Of a stretch of DNA of 64,000 nt, positions 1 through 15,100 are shown in pieces. The stretch covers positions 11,296,501 to 11,360,500 of the forward strand of contig NC_063986.1 of NCBI RefSeq assembly GCF_932276165.1, in the 5' to 3' direction. The notes below the pieces were generated by a model, which saw only the letters and a list, made by a program, of their open reading frames with translations, did not search any database and was not told the origin of the DNA. Within the stretch, counting starts at the first letter, position 1; the number at the start of each line of letters is the position of its first letter. Both the position numbers and the translations under genes were made by a program. Source of the DNA: Plutella xylostella (lineage: Eukaryota; Arthropoda; Insecta; Lepidoptera; Plutellidae).

Positions 1-193
1 CATTGTTGTCTGGAGTGGAATGGCTGTGTTTGTTATTCCTGGGAGTTTACAAACCGAATTTCAATAACAAAGTTTGCTTGTGTTAAGTGTTTCTGGCCAT
101 GTTTCTTACATTTAAAACTGAACAATAAGTGCCAGGAGACTTTAAGTTATGCTAATATAAAAAATTATAGTGATTTACGTATATTATTTCCAG

Positions 194-3100
194 CTACTAT
201 GACCAGCTGGTATCTCTGGAGTCGAAGCTGCCACCGCAGGAGGTGCAGATCCCCTTCAAGTGGAAGGATGCCTTCGACAAAGGATCCATATTTGGAGGCC
301 GAATGAGTCTCAGTAAGTTCATTGAACTCAATATTATTTTAATTTGAGTGCTTACCTGGAAGCACACTTGGAATGTGATAAGTTGTTTATCCCATTCTGT
401 GTCTGGAATAAACATTGAACAATACAGAATGAAGTGGGTAGAAAATTCATTCAGTCTTTGGTTGTTACTGAATAATGACAAACAAGTTATTTATACATAT
501 ACCTGCTAAACATACTTACCTGTATTCTTGATTTAAATAACTAAACAAAATTGCATTGCAAGTCTTACTTCAGGTAACACAACCTAGAATTTAAATGATT
601 AGAAAGAAAGAAAGAAAAATGATTCATAACTTCTAGTCTATACTTTCACCAAATAGCAACTTATAGACATAAGTTTTTATAAATTAAATTAATGATTATA
701 AATACTGCTTAGTATTCTAAGATGTTCTGTAATAAATGCTTTTATTTTTGGCCATAGGCAAAAAGTTTAAGAATAGCAGGTTCTGTTAGAATATTACTCA
801 CCTATAGGTCTGATGTATGTAATAACAATAGAAAACTACCATGAATGTTATGGGACTCCTTGAGACTTCACTCCTATGTCCAGTAGTGTAAACATAGATG
901 CTGATGATTATTAAATATTAAGTCATCCTCATAAGGTATTGCATGCATGACTTGCATGACGTAGTCCAATGACAGTGTGCTGTAGAGCATCTTGCTAGTT
1001 GCTTATACCCGGCATTGAAGGATCATACACTAATTATATTATGAAACAAGAGTGTGGAGGAACACATCATTGGAGTTCAACAGTAATTACAAAAACGAAC
1101 ACCTCTTTCCCCTCACAGCGCTGAGCTCCCTCTCGTATGAGCGTGTCTGCATCCTGTTCAACATGGCGGCGGCGCAGAGTGCACTAGCATCCTCACAGCC
1201 GCTTGACAACGAGGAGTCACTGAAACTGGCCGCTAAGCTGCTGCAGGTTAGCTATAGGCTTTTTTATATTCATATGTGCATTTAGATTAGTTGTTGTAGA
1301 CTAGACCTTAGGCTTATTTATTGCATACAAGTCCAGCCTTTTTCATATGCATATATTCATATGCTTTGCAAACTGTTTGATAGATATATTTTAGTTTATG
1401 TAAGACCTGTTAAGCTTGTCAGGATGTTGATTACAAAATAAAACAGATAAATGCGTAATGTTTCCTGATTTTGATATACGTAAGGAATTACTCATTTAAG
1501 CTGTATGTACACATTACAATATTAAGTAAGTAATGCACAACACTGTTATCTTGTTCTTATCTTTTTAAGATGAATGAACTTTTTCTGGTTGTAGCCAGTA
1601 TATTAAAACATATTTTTTTATGATAATGCTTACTTCCTGAATCATTTAATAAATTCTTGACTGATTGAAGTATTGATTTATGCTCATAAGATGTAACATG
1701 TGGATGTACTAATTAAAATTAAATATGCTGTCTGTCTGGATAAACATCACTATATTATAGGTGTATTGCCAGCTACTACAAAAAGGCAATGTGCTCTGTG
1801 GGACATGTTATAAACGGGATTATCTATAAGTATTAGTATACTTACCTATAAAGATAAAGATGCCATGTAGGGATTCAAATAATTTTAGTCTTTATTTTAT
1901 TTTATATCTTTACAAAATTCAAATTCAAATTCAAATGGTTTAATCGACGTAAAATTTTACAATTATTTGTCGATAGTCATCTACCACCATTTCACAAAGG
2001 CCCCGTCATTGAGAAGGAAAGAAATGGCGAAAGAAACTCCTCGAGCATCTTTTCAACTTTTTCCTTATAATCTATTACAATTTTTACTTATATCTAGTAC
2101 CTACAATTTTACTTAAGTACCTATATCCATTTCATTTTTTTCAATAGCCTTAGCTGAGGTGGACAAGACCACGCGTTTTTGTCGTTTAAATAATCATTTA
2201 TACTATAGTAAGCTTTACTACATAATGTAGCTTTAACATAATTCTTAAATTTTTGCTCAGTAAGGTTTATTGCTTCATTTGATAATTTATTATAAAAACG
2301 TATACAGTTCCCCATGAATGATGTGTTTGTTTTCGAAAGTCTGAGTGTGGGGAAAAGCAACTTATTTTTGTTTCTGGTCTCAATACCGTGAGTGGCTCCT
2401 ACTTTACTAAATGAATTTAAGTTTTTACGAACATACATAATATTTTCATAGATATATTGGCATGGAACAGTTAGTATACCTATTTCCTTAAACGTATCTC
2501 TTAATGAAATTCTAGACCCTAATACATATATGGCTCGAATTGCTCGTTTTTGCAGAACAAAGATTTGATTAATGTCAGCCGCTCGTCCCCACAATAGAAT
2601 TCCGTAAGACATAACACTATGAAAATAACTAAAATACACAAGCCTGGCTGTATCTACATCTGTTAACTGTCTAATGGTTCTAACCGCATAAGCTGCAGAA
2701 CTCAATCTACCGCTTATCCTCTCAATATGGGGTCCCCATTGCAACTTTGAGTCAATTGTAATACCCAGGAATACCGTTTCATTTACTAACTCTAGCTTAT
2801 CGTTATTCAATGTCAAATATGTCTCTACTTGTCTTACATTAGGCAAAGTGAATTTAATACATTTTGTTTTCTTGGAGTTAAGAGCTAAATTATTTACAGT
2901 GAACCAATTAGCAACTATGGAAAGAGTACTGTCTGCATTGTCAAAATTGACTTCTTGTCGCTTCAACTTAAATATAAGTGAAGTATCATCAGCAAACAGT
3001 ACTATCTCACATAATTTATCTACCAAAAACGGTAAATCGTTAACATATACAAGAAACAAGAATGGTCCTAAAATCGAGCCTTGGGGAACACCCATACTGA

Positions 3101-6100
3101 CAGGACAGCCAGCCGAACGCACTCCATTTATGTCAACTAGTTGAGTTCTGTTGCTCAAGTATGATTCCAATAATGTAAGAGCTTTGCCAGTTAGCCCATA
3201 ATATTTAAGTTTCATAAGTAGAGTGGCATGATCCACACAATCAAATGCTTTCGATAGATCGCAAAATACACCCACAGCATCAAGACGTTCCTCCCAAGCA
3301 CTAAATATGTGTTTGACCAACGCGACACCAGCGTCAGTTGTAGATCGACCTTTGGTGAAACCGAACTGTTGGTTATGGAGAAGGCCGTGAATACTAAAGT
3401 GCGAAAGCATTTGATGCAGCATAATTTTTTCAAATATTTTACTCAGTACTGGCAAAACTGATACAGGCCTAAAATTATTGGGATCATTTTTCTCACCAGA
3501 TTTAAAAAGCGGTATTAGTTTACTAAGTTTCATCAAATCGGGGAATACACCGACCTCAATGCATCTGTTAAAAAGATCAGCCAAGTGGGGTGCTAGGATA
3601 TCAATAACATGACTAATAACTTTAACGGACATGCCCCATAAATCTTCTGTCATTTTTAAATTTAATTCTTTATAAGTGGTAATTATGGTCTGTGTATTTA
3701 TACCATGAAATTGAAAGTCGAGATCGCAAGGCGGTGCATTCCCTCTCAGCAAACGTTCAGCTTCAGCGCAAGATGAATCAAGGTTCTCAGTTGTAGCTAT
3801 CGGTATACTACGGAAAAAATCTTCAAAGACGGAAGCCACTTCTTCACTAGATGAAACAATTTTATCATTAATTTTAAGTTCAAAATTTAAATCACGTGGT
3901 TTATTCTTCCTGGTTTCAGTATTAATGATATTCCATACGGTTTTAATCTTGTTATTAGAGTTTTTAATCTTTCTATTTATATAATCTGATTTAGCTTGGT
4001 GGCAAACGGCTTTGAATATCTTTGTATATTTCTTTACATAATCTCTAAAGTTATCGTCATGAGTAAATGTACGCTGTTCATAGAGATCATATAATTTACG
4101 TCTGCTCTTATAAATTCCCGATGTTGCCCAGTCATTAAGACTTAGTTTACAATTAACATCTACTTCTTTCTTAGTGAACACGTTTTCAAATTCTTGAGAC
4201 AAACCTTGAAATATTTCCTTAAAGGCATCATTGGGATTTCTTTCAGAGCTTCTACAGTAGCCAAGTTTACTGTTCAATCGAGATTTAAACTTATCAATTC
4301 TGTATGATGTTACTGGTCTGAACTTGAAAGTGGCTGACTTACGTTCAAAAGTACAAGGAAACGTAATAATTTGCCCACTGTGGTCGGATGGTAAACAATT
4401 GATTACAGAATGATTAGTAAAATCACAATTACAGTAAATATTGTCAATACAAGTGGCTGAGGTGGGAGTAATTCTGGTAGGTTCCAGGAAGACATTACTT
4501 AAATTATATGACTTGAACAAATTAATTATACAACATTTCATAGAAGTCTCAACTAATAAATCAATATTAAAATCTCCCACCACGACCACCTGTTTTGAGC
4601 TCTTAGATAAGATGGTAAGACTATCCTCCATCACTTTCTCAAATACTTTATAGTCAGAAGAGGGGGGCCTGTACACGCTTAAAATTATATACTTGTCCAT
4701 CTCAACACAAGCTAGTTCAGCTATTCTTTCGACCGATAATTTTACAATATCTTTCCTATCCTTACATTTTAAATTTTTCTTTACAAATATTAATGATCCT
4801 CCTTTGTCTAACGATTTCCTATTAAATGAGCTAATAACATTGTAATTTTTTACATTAAAATTCATGTCATCATTTTTAAGGTGATGCTCAGTAATACAAA
4901 TTATGTCTATGTCGTATTGTTCTAAAAATAACTCTAGCATTAGAAGTTTGCGAGAAAGCCCCTGAATATTCTGGTGTACAACTCTCAGTTGCTCATCTCT
5001 TGTCGTGCATGGCAGTTTAAATTTACATTAGTATTACTACTAACTATCGTTGGTCCTACTTCTGTTATACTACTTATAACAGGGTCATAAATATTGTAAG
5101 CTAACAATTTAGCTATCTGTCGCTTATAAAACCTTGGTACAAATAATGTACTCTTGGTCAAAATAAAATTGTGAATAAATTTATTTGTATCGAAATACAT
5201 CATCTGTTCCCTATGACCAAATGTCATGTTAAATATCAACATATTTAACTCATGTATCTGAGTGTTCTGCTTATGAGACCGTGAAGCGGAATAGGGAAAG
5301 GCACAGATTATCGTTTTCTTGATTTCCATGGTAGAAAGGGCGTCATAGCATCTTATTAAGTCATTTTCTGTCACATCTAAGCTGTTTCCAATTAACAATA
5401 CTAATGTAGTGTTTGCACTGTATTGTCCTGACAAAATTCTATCTACAATTTGGTTATAAGAAGCCCCTGGCATACATATATTAATGACTTTTTGTTTAAG
5501 ATAGTCATTTAACATGTGACCCATTTTGCTACCTAGCTTATCTGAGAAGACAATTGTCTCATAAGGAGCTTCTCGAAGCAGGCAGGTACTCGGTGTTGAA
5601 GACAGGGCAATCTCGGACCGGTCGCACGGTGACGGGCTGCTCGTCGGGACGGCTGGCTCGTCGTTGCAGACTGTAGTAGCTGGCTCGTCGTTGCAGGCTG
5701 TACTAGCTGGCTCGTTCGCATGAAGAGTGCAGGCTGGTGGCAGCTGAGTGTCAGTTAGTAGGACAGTACTCGTCGCGACGGCGGGCTCGTTGTTGCAGCA
5801 GGTTGTAGTAGGTGGCTGAATCTCATCAGGGGGGCAGGCAGATGGCAGCTGATGTAGCTGAGTGTCAGTTGGTAGGACACTGTCTGCTGGCTGCTGGTGC
5901 TGTTCAGGTGAAGCACTCTGGTTGAACCCCGAAAGAGGTGCCGACATCTGGGGACTGGTGGTTTTATCCCCAGAGTATGGCGTACGGGTACTATTTAGGG
6001 CAGACTCTAAGTTGACCAGTCTGCGCTGCAACATTGCCATGTTCATCTCGTAGTAGCTGTTGCATTCCGAAAGGTCCTGCCTATGGACTAAAATATCCTT

Positions 6101-9100
6101 CTCATACTTATGGACCAGTAGTCCAAGTCTAACATTTTCTTCTTTTATAGATTTCATTGGTTTTTGTAACTTTCTCAAAGTATGTTGGCATCTCTTTATA
6201 GATCTGTTGATTTTACAGTATTTTTTCAGTTTATTCGCACCGATAATCTTGGGTGTCACTTTGTGTTCGCAGGGTTCTTTGCAAGGTGTAGTGAGGTCTA
6301 TGGTAGGTACTGCTTTACATTGTGAGTTGATCAGTTCCTCATACAAAGCGATGGTTTTATCATTTTCATCCCGCTCTTGCTCTTCATTCCGTCTTTGGAG
6401 CTCTCCGTTGGCCTCAGCCAGCTGTTGTTCCAGGCTGTGGATTTGCGACAGAGTAGCTTCATGGATGTTCTGGCACTGCTGGTATGACCTCAGTAGACCA
6501 TTGAGCTCATCACACTTGCCTTGCAGATCTTGGTACTGGATATCCTGTTCTACTAATTGGTTTTTTAGCACTGTGTTCTTTTTTAAGATGCACTCAAATT
6601 CCATTTCATTTTCATCCCGTTCCTTCATGAGTTGGTCGGTCAGTTCACGGGATGCTTTGAGGTCCTCCAGGGCTGTCCTCAGCCGGAGTTCCAGGTCACG
6701 GGTATGTGCCTTGCTTCGGGACATCATCTTGGTTTTGTCTGAAAAAACACGGGGTGCTACGGTAGTATATCGGTATAGGATATGGGGTGAATAGTCGGAG
6801 CACCAGATAGGGCTTATTTTTCAGGGTTTTAGTTACAGAACAAATGTTTATTCATGAAGTTACTGATAATTTATAAGCAATTTGGTAGTAGTAGAATTCA
6901 AATTGTAACTGATTTTCACTAATGAATTGTTATTATTTTCTAAATAATAATATAATACTTTGAGTAAGCTAAAAATACCTAATTTAGTTATTTGTTGACT
7001 AGTCTAATAAAAGGATGTTTTGTTAGTTATCTATGTAACAAGTACAGGCATTCAAATTCACTTCCACATATAAGTCAAGTGAACCGAGCACACAAGTCAT
7101 AGAAGGATTTAATTCCCTATTCCTAAACTCCTAAACCAGGACTACCTACTAGACTATAGGGATGGGGAGCAGGTAATGTTAGAAGGGAATATTTCTAAAT
7201 AAAAAGTTTACTTATAAAATGTTGTTTGAACAATTTGATCCTATGTATTGTGGTAAAATTTGAAATTAAACAATGAGACGGGACAGGGAGACTACAGTTT
7301 AGTTTAGGATAAACTAAGTTACTAGGTTTTAAATAGTAAAGATGAGATTGAGAAGAGAAATAAATAACTAAAAAAACTAAGTTAAATACCTACTTATTAG
7401 AAAGAAAAGGAAAGTAAAACGGCAAAGAAAGTTAGAATATCTTAATTTAAACTAAGTATAAAGGCTAAAGGGAGGGAAAACTAGATAATTTTACACAATA
7501 CTCGCCTGATAATTCGTTGGAAATTTGAAGTTTGACAGGTTATAGGTGGTTCCAATTTCAACCTCATCAATTTGGTTAAAAACTTGTCTTGAGGCTCAAA
7601 CTTCACTTGTTACACACTTATTTTAAATACATCGATACAATTACACTAATTTTAAGCTAATTAACTAGTATTTAATCAATAAAAAATATTTAAAACTCAA
7701 TATATACTCAATATACATATATAATTATCTTTAATAGTAATTATCTGTTTAATTCACAACCTGAGCCAAACATCTCACCATCATAAAACAGCAATCAGAA
7801 ACCACCAACCACCATGGCCCCTGCGACATCTAAGTCATATGGGCTGAATCACGGAAGAGAGCACCCCAGTCATACCAAGCCGTTGGGGCGGCGGTGCTCC
7901 TTCATGACTTCCTACAAGATATTTTTCTACAACCTTCTCCCTCCTTCCCCACAGCAAGCAGCCGGCATCTTCTCGCACCTCAAAGAGACAGTGCTACTGG
8001 CGCTCCACGGGGAGCCCACGCCGGACCTGGCGCCCGACACGCTGGCCGCGCTCGCCGCACTGATGCTGGCGCAGGCGCAGGAGGTCATCGCCTACAAGTG
8101 CATCCAAGGTGAGCTAGATGGCGCTGTTATACAGGTCATACGGAGTCATTGGTACTGCTAGTCGCCGCTAGATGGCGCCCGACACGCTGGCCGCGCTGAT
8201 GCTGGCGCAGGCGCAGGAGGTCATCGCCTACAAGTGCATCCAAGGTGAGCTAGATGGCGCTGTTATACAGGTCATACGGAGTCATTGGTACTGCTAGTCG
8301 CCGCTAGATGGCGCCCGACACGCTGGCCGCGCTGATGCTGGCGCAGGCGCAGGAGGTCATCGCCTACAAGTGCATCCAAGGTGAGTGCCGCCCTTCGCCG
8401 CTAGATGGCGCTGTTATACAGTTCATACGGAGTCATAGATACTGCTAGTCGCTGCTAGATGGCGGTGTTATAGAGTTTATGGATCTTAGTTAGTTATTTA
8501 TGTATTTTGTCAATCAATAAAAGAATATACGTCAAGAAACGTTTATTCTATTCTGTGCAGGTGAGTGGTTTGTCAGAAAAAGAAAGTCACATGTAATCTT
8601 GGTGCTATCCTTGGAATGCAAGTGAAACGAAAAGTCAACATATTATTCTCCAACTGCAATAAAATTAGACGCAAGCACTATACACGCTAATCAAGACGCG
8701 TCATAAGATGAGCTTCCGGCAGAATATGGCATCGCAGTTAAATATGCTCTGTAACATCTTTGTAATTTTTCATAGAATATGTTTCCAATTAAATGATTTT
8801 ATTACCTTCCAGATGAGATGAAGCCGTCGATGGCGGCGCGCGTGTGCGCGGGCGCAGCCGACCTGTACGGGGACGCCCTGCGCGCGCTGCAGCGGGACTC
8901 CCTGCGCCCGCTGTGGGACCGCGACTGGATACCCACCGTGAGTGCACATTGTAGACCAGCAGGACCTGCACGGGGACTCCCTGCGCCCGCTGTGGGACCG
9001 CGACTGGATACCCACCGTGAGTGCACATTGTAGACCAGCAGGACCTGCACGGGGACTCCCTGCGCCCGCTGTGGGACCGCGACTGGATACCCACCGTGAG

Positions 9101-12100
9101 TGCACATTGTAGACCAGCAGGACCTGCACGGGGACTCCCTGCGCCCGCAGTGGGACCGCGACTGGATACCCACCGTGAGTGCACATTGTAGACTAGGTAT
9201 AGCTCTAGGCCCTCGATACCCACTGTGAGTACATTTGTAGATGACGCATAGTCCGGGTCACGAGAGATGGCTAATGGTGGAAAAATAATATGTGGGGACA
9301 TCACACACCACTGGCCACTTTGACTCTGTAATATTAGTGTGATTCTTCTTGTAGATTCATCTTTAAATTCAAGGTTGCATGTAAGAGCGATAAGGCCGTT
9401 TATTGTTCATAGTTCCTTCTGTCTGCTTTGCTATTTTTGTTTGTGACCAATACAGACATATTCAAACATTCTATTCCATCCTAAGGTAACTTAGCATTAA
9501 GGCCGTTCATTGTCCCTAGTTTTTAGTATTTTCTGTCTGATTTGCTATTTTCAGACCAATACAGCCACATTAAAACATCCCACTCTACCCCCAGGTAACA
9601 ACCAAACAGCAGATCCTGTCCGGGCTCGCACAGTACTTCCAAGCAGCAGTGTGCCAGGCGGGCGGCGCGCCGGGCCAGGAGATCGCCAGGCTCACCCTCG
9701 CGCTGAAGCTGATGCCGCAAGCCAAGGACCACCCGCGCCTGCAGGTATGGACGTAGCTTCTGAGAGGTGCCGCTAGATGGCGGTGTAGTCGTGACGTGGA
9801 GTCACTTGCTGCGCTTGGAGGGTGGGAGCTTCTGAGGGTCTGCGCTAGATGGCAGTGCAATCCTGATTAAATTTTTCTGTCCCGCACGGGTCCATTATCG
9901 ACGTTTATAACAGACCCGCGTCGCTTGGCCTGCTAGTCGCTGCTAGATTTCGGTGTAAGACACGCTACATGCTCTCGCGGTCTTCATATTGTTATACTAC
10001 AATAATATTACAAAGAGAACAGATGTATATTTTTGAAAAAGATAATGTTGGCTAGCAACACTAATTGTCTATGATTATCATCTATGTTTTCTATATTTCA
10101 TATCATTGTCTATGTTCAACCTCCTCTTCCGTTTCTGCTCTTCACACGAAAATACACGGATCAATCACAATTCCCGTTTATTATTACTCCCACGAGCTTC
10201 AAGCACCCCCAGGGCCTACAAACCAACCACATACAGTCCACTCCGCTCCATGGTCCTTCTCGGATCGAGGGGTAAGCTGGGAAGTACGACAAACGCAAAA
10301 TCCGTGCGAACTATTTTCGAGCTTCGCGCCATACAAGTTCAAAAAGGGCGCCATCTTGCAGCTCCACGCAAATTATCCATCGTGGTGTGCAACAAGACCG
10401 CAGCGGAAGGTGCAATTTCGATCGTCGAGGTTGGCAAGACTGCGCTGAGATCAGCGCCACCAACAACCAATCAGCGAGCGCGAATCAGCGAGTCTGCGCT
10501 AAGAACGGTGCCATCGACCAATCGGCGCGCGCGATTCTGCGGGCCGAGAGCATCCGGCGCACGAAGATACCGCCGACTGTCAGCCGAGCCGCCGCAGCCG
10601 TCAAAGTCGCAAACAAAATTAACAAAAGTGCAAAGCAGAAAAAATTCAACTCACGCCGCCATTTTTCGGTTGACATCGAACAATATTTTAGTATTAGTGA
10701 CTATAAGTGCTAAAAGTTAAGTGGTGCAATTGTATTTACAACCAAAAATGGATTTAAAAAAGCTAAAATCCGCAAGGGGCTTCGTAAAAGGTACCATTAC
10801 ACGTTTATATAGCTTCGTTAGAAATGAGTTGTCACAGTTGCCGCTAGAAACTTTGAAAATTAAATTGGAAAAAGTAAATAGTGCATTTCTGGAGTACGAA
10901 TCCCTCAGCAAAGAAATCTTGTGCATAGATCACGAAGATTCTGAGGATTTCGCAAGTGTATGGAGGACTTTCGGGTAGTTGCAAATAAATAGACAACATT
11001 GCACTGTAGAGATTTTAATAAATTAAAATAGCTTTTAAAAAAAATCAAAGTTTTTACAAACATAAATTGGTTATTTACATACACAAATCCAGTGAATAAT
11101 TGTTATCTGGCAATTATATGCAGTAATTCCTGAAACTGCACCTACCTGCTGGTCAATACCTATACTCTTCACTATTGACACTGACAACTGCACTATGGTC
11201 TCTACACAAGAACTATTAGAGCAACAAATAAACATGGAGAAGATGATTGCGGATCGCATGGATGATTTCGAGAGAAAGCTGAAGTCCTCCAATTCAAGCA
11301 GGAAGCCAGAGCTTGATGATATCTCCAGGGATTTCGGCTTGTTCAAGGACTCAGTCATGCCCATCCTGCGCCTGATGCACGAGCAGATTGCTGGCCTAGT
11401 AAAGCAGGTTGATGAAATTGATACTCAGAGCCGTCACAATGCCCTCCTCTTCACTGGCATAGCAGAGGAGAAGGAAGAAGACCCCACGGCGCTGATTACA
11501 CACACAGTGGTCACCAAGCTGGGTCAGTCACACTTTGATCAGTCTAGTATCATCCAGTGTGTTCGGATCGGAGGCATACAGGATCCTGCAAAGCCCAGGC
11601 CTATTCTGGTGAGGTTTTCTACACCATCTGTCAGATCGGTAGTATGGGATAACAAGAGGCAACTCAAATCAAGTCCCATCATTATCCGTGAATTCCTGAC
11701 CAGGACACGGCAACGTATCTTCATCCGGGCCCGCAAGCACTTCGGTATCAGGGCCTGCTGGACAAGTAATGGTGCCATCTTCATTAAGCTCCCAGACACC
11801 AGGGTGAAGATAGTGTCTGAGCTGGAGTTGGACGAGCTGTGCAGCAAGCACCCGGCGGTGGCAGCGGCCCCCGCGGCTCGCAAGACGCCCGGCACCAAGC
11901 CCGCCTCGAAGCCTGGTACCAGCAGAGTTGTGACTCCAACCACGGCGCCTCAGCCCCCAGTCGCGCAGCCTGCTCCCATAACCAGAAGTAAAGCCGGTGT
12001 TCACAAGCGTTGATTTCGGTTGTGCTCTAAATCGCGTGCGCATGTGCGCATTTCGGTGGATAATTTCTTATTTTCCTAGCAGATTGTAGCTTTGTAGGTG

Positions 12101-15100
12101 AGATTATTAATTAATGTAAGGTAGTTAACTATTTATCTTTTCTCAATTCACCCAAGTTTGTTTTTTATTTTGTAACTTTTCTCTCGTGTCAGCTTCAATC
12201 TGCCAAATTTTTATTTTTAATCTGTGATACTGAATTTTTGTCAATGTCAACTGTCAAAGTATTGGCTGCGTTCAGAAATCCACACTTGTTGTTATTAATA
12301 TTTTTAAGTGTCAGTATTATTTACTTTTTGGCCAGCAGGAGGACGGTGCAGGTAGTTTTTCTACTTGTGTTCTTGCTGTATTTAAATCAATTTTAGAGTC
12401 ATCTAATTTACTCGCAATTATTATAAGCTTTATTTTTTTTTCTATAGTAGTTACCTATTTATTTAATTAGTATATCATTTATTTAAGTATATTTCTAATA
12501 TATATTTTATTATTAAACACTTATGTCTGATGAGTCTGACGATGAATCATTTGTATCGGCTGATTCTTCTTCATCTTATCTTAGCGCTGATGCTGATGGC
12601 CTGTGTCTAGGTGATATTTTAATTAAAGAATTCTCCTCACTTCCCAAAAATTTTAACGTTTGCCACATTAATGCACAAAGCATTCCCAAACATTACAATG
12701 AACTGCTAAATACTTTTTCATCGGGCATAGTTCATGCAGTTTTGGTATCTGAGAGTTGGCTAAAACCTACCTTATCTTCTCATGCGTACTGTCTCCCTGG
12801 ATATGTCCTCGTTCGTAATGATCGCGTGGGGAGAGCTGGTGGAGGAGTAGCTATTTACTTGAAAAGTGATATCCCGTTTTCAGTCATTGCCCAGTCTCCT
12901 TCGTCCAGTAATGCCCCCGCTGAATATTTATTCATTGAAATTAATCTGGGCGTCAAGGTTCTACTTGGAGTGTCCTATTGCCCCCCAAGTAATAATTATT
13001 TCCCCTCATTAGAAGCTGTGCTTGAATATATAACCCCCAACTACTCACATCACTTAATTATGGGTGATTTTAATACTGATGTGCTCGTTCCTGACTCTCG
13101 CACCCGAAAATTACACTCAATTGTCGATTCAGTGAACCTCAAAATTCTGCCCTTATCGGCCACTCACCACTCTTCCACAACTGACACCTCAATCGACCTT
13201 ATCCTCACTTCTGATGACTCTCTCATAGCTCGCCACGGGCAATATCTCGCGCCTGGTTTCTCCAAACACGATTTAATTTTTTGCTCGTATCGCTTACGCA
13301 TTCCCAAACCAAAGCCAGTGGTACTTTTTCAACGCAACTTCACCAAGCTCGATGTTGAGAAGCTTAGATCCGATGCCGCACAAATCCAATGGAGTGACAT
13401 GCAGGACTTGCCTGATGTTAATGACAAAGTTGAGTTTCTCTGCACTAACATAATTAAACTTTTTGATACTCATGCTCCTGTTCGACCAGTAAAACTCAAA
13501 CATCGACCAACTCCTTGGATAAATGACACTATCCGAAAGTTTATGGTTAGGAGAGATAGAGCCTTTCGTAGGTACAAAATGTCGCGTACTGACGAAAACT
13601 GGACTGCTTGTAAGGTTGCTAGAAATCGGTGTAACCAGATGTGTAGGAACGCCAAACGCCGATACATCGCTGAGCAACTTGAATTATCTTCGCCTGCAGG
13701 CATTTGGAAATTTCTCAGGTCTCTTGGCGTGGGTAAGCCTCCCAAACAAGATGAGCGCATCCCTTTCGACTTAAACAATCTGAACAAACACTTCGCATCC
13801 TCTTCCACTGTCGACACCTTTACTAAAACATTAACTCTAAACCATATTCAAAATTTGCCCACGCCAGACATCGATACCTTCAATTTCGCACCGGCAACAG
13901 CGGAAGAGATCAGGAAAATTATATTGTCCCTTAAATCTAAGGCGGTAGGTCACGACAACATTGGGCGCATTATGGTGGTCAATCTACTCGACATCCTTCT
14001 CCCTGCCATCACTCACATCATCAACCATTCCCTTACCTCTGGACATTTCCCTGATCTTTGGCGTAAAGCTTATGTTATTCCTCTCCCTAAAATAGCAAAT
14101 CCTTCTTCTCTTAACCATTACCGTCCCATATCAATATTACCTTTCCTGTCCAAAGTCCTGGAGTCGATTGTCCACCGCCAGCTCACCGCGTTTTTGTCAA
14201 ATGGTGGTCTCCTTAACCCATACCAGTCTGGTTTTCGGGCTGGGCATAGCACGACGACTGCCTTGTTGAAAGTCACAGAGGACATACGAAGCGGTATGGA
14301 GAAAAGAATGATTACCGTGCTTGTTCTTATTGATTTCACCAATGCATTTAATGCTGTGGACCATGACCTTTTGTTAGCTGTACTAGAAAAATCCAAGATC
14401 TCTCTCGCTGCTGTCAGCTGGTTTTCTTCCTATCTTCGGGGTCGTCAGCAGGCTATTCGGAGCTGCTCGGTACTATCCGACTGGTCTGATCTGTCTGCTG
14501 GCGTCCCTCAAGGCGGTATACTCTCTCCTCTACTTTTCTCAATTTTTATTGATCTAGTTTCCTCAAACCTTTTCTGTTCCTACCATCTATATGCTGATGA
14601 TCTGCAACTGTACAGTCAAGTTAATCCTGATGACCTCGTCTCGGCTATTAATCACCTAAATGGAGACCTAAACAGGATACTAGAGTGGTCAAATCGGTTC
14701 GGCATTATGGTAAACCCTACGAAATGTCAGGCAATAATTGTTGGAAGCTCTCAATTAATGTCAAACCATGACCTAGTTTCAACTCCCTTAGTTTTCGATG
14801 GATGTAATATTCCATTTACATCTACAGTCAAAGACCTTGGAATCATAATCGATGAACACTTGAGTTGGGTCCCACAGGTTGACAGTGTGTCGCGTCGGAT
14901 CTACGCTTCGATGCACTCTCTTCTACGCCTTAAAAACTTTTTACCTTTTCAGACTAAGCTTTCTCTGGCCACCTCTCTTCTCTTACCCATTCTCGACTAC
15001 GCTGACGTGTGCTATTTGGATGTGACCGAGGCACTCCTTAATAAACTGGAACGCTTGCAGAACACCTGCATACGTTTCATTTTCGGTCTACGGAAGTATG

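Larger units (their letters stand above)
1915..6800 (-). mobile_element. CR1/Jockey-superfamily LINE, near full length, minus strand
   Basis: Non-LTR retrotransposon inserted antisense in the second ALIX intron (1247-7954). Read on the minus strand, ORF1 (6727-4985) is followed by ORF2 (4940-2121, open upstream to overlap the ORF1 stop). A 3' UTR of about 200 nt ends in tandem TTTGAA-type repeats (plus-strand ATTCAA units at 1915-1937), the simple-repeat tail expected of this group. The 5' edge is uncertain, somewhere between 6730 and 6840. I could not find a convincing target-site duplication. Its 3' UTR recurs as a short fragment at 22633-22766. Confidence 0.85.

Noticed and set aside
6060..6794. 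244-codon plus-strand ORF
   Set aside because: It is the complement of the coiled-coil part of LINE ORF1, with Ser/Leu-rich sequence typical of an antisense frame.
8900..9180. CRISPR-like array of regular repeats
   Set aside because: Units are head-to-tail without unique spacers and derive from exon plus intron; the genome is an insect's.
8770..9304. Overlapping reverse-strand ORFs coding a repetitive Arg/Gly/Val-rich protein
   Set aside because: They arise from the 79-bp tandem repeat of an ALIX exon end; the plus strand of the first unit is a conserved BRO1 exon.
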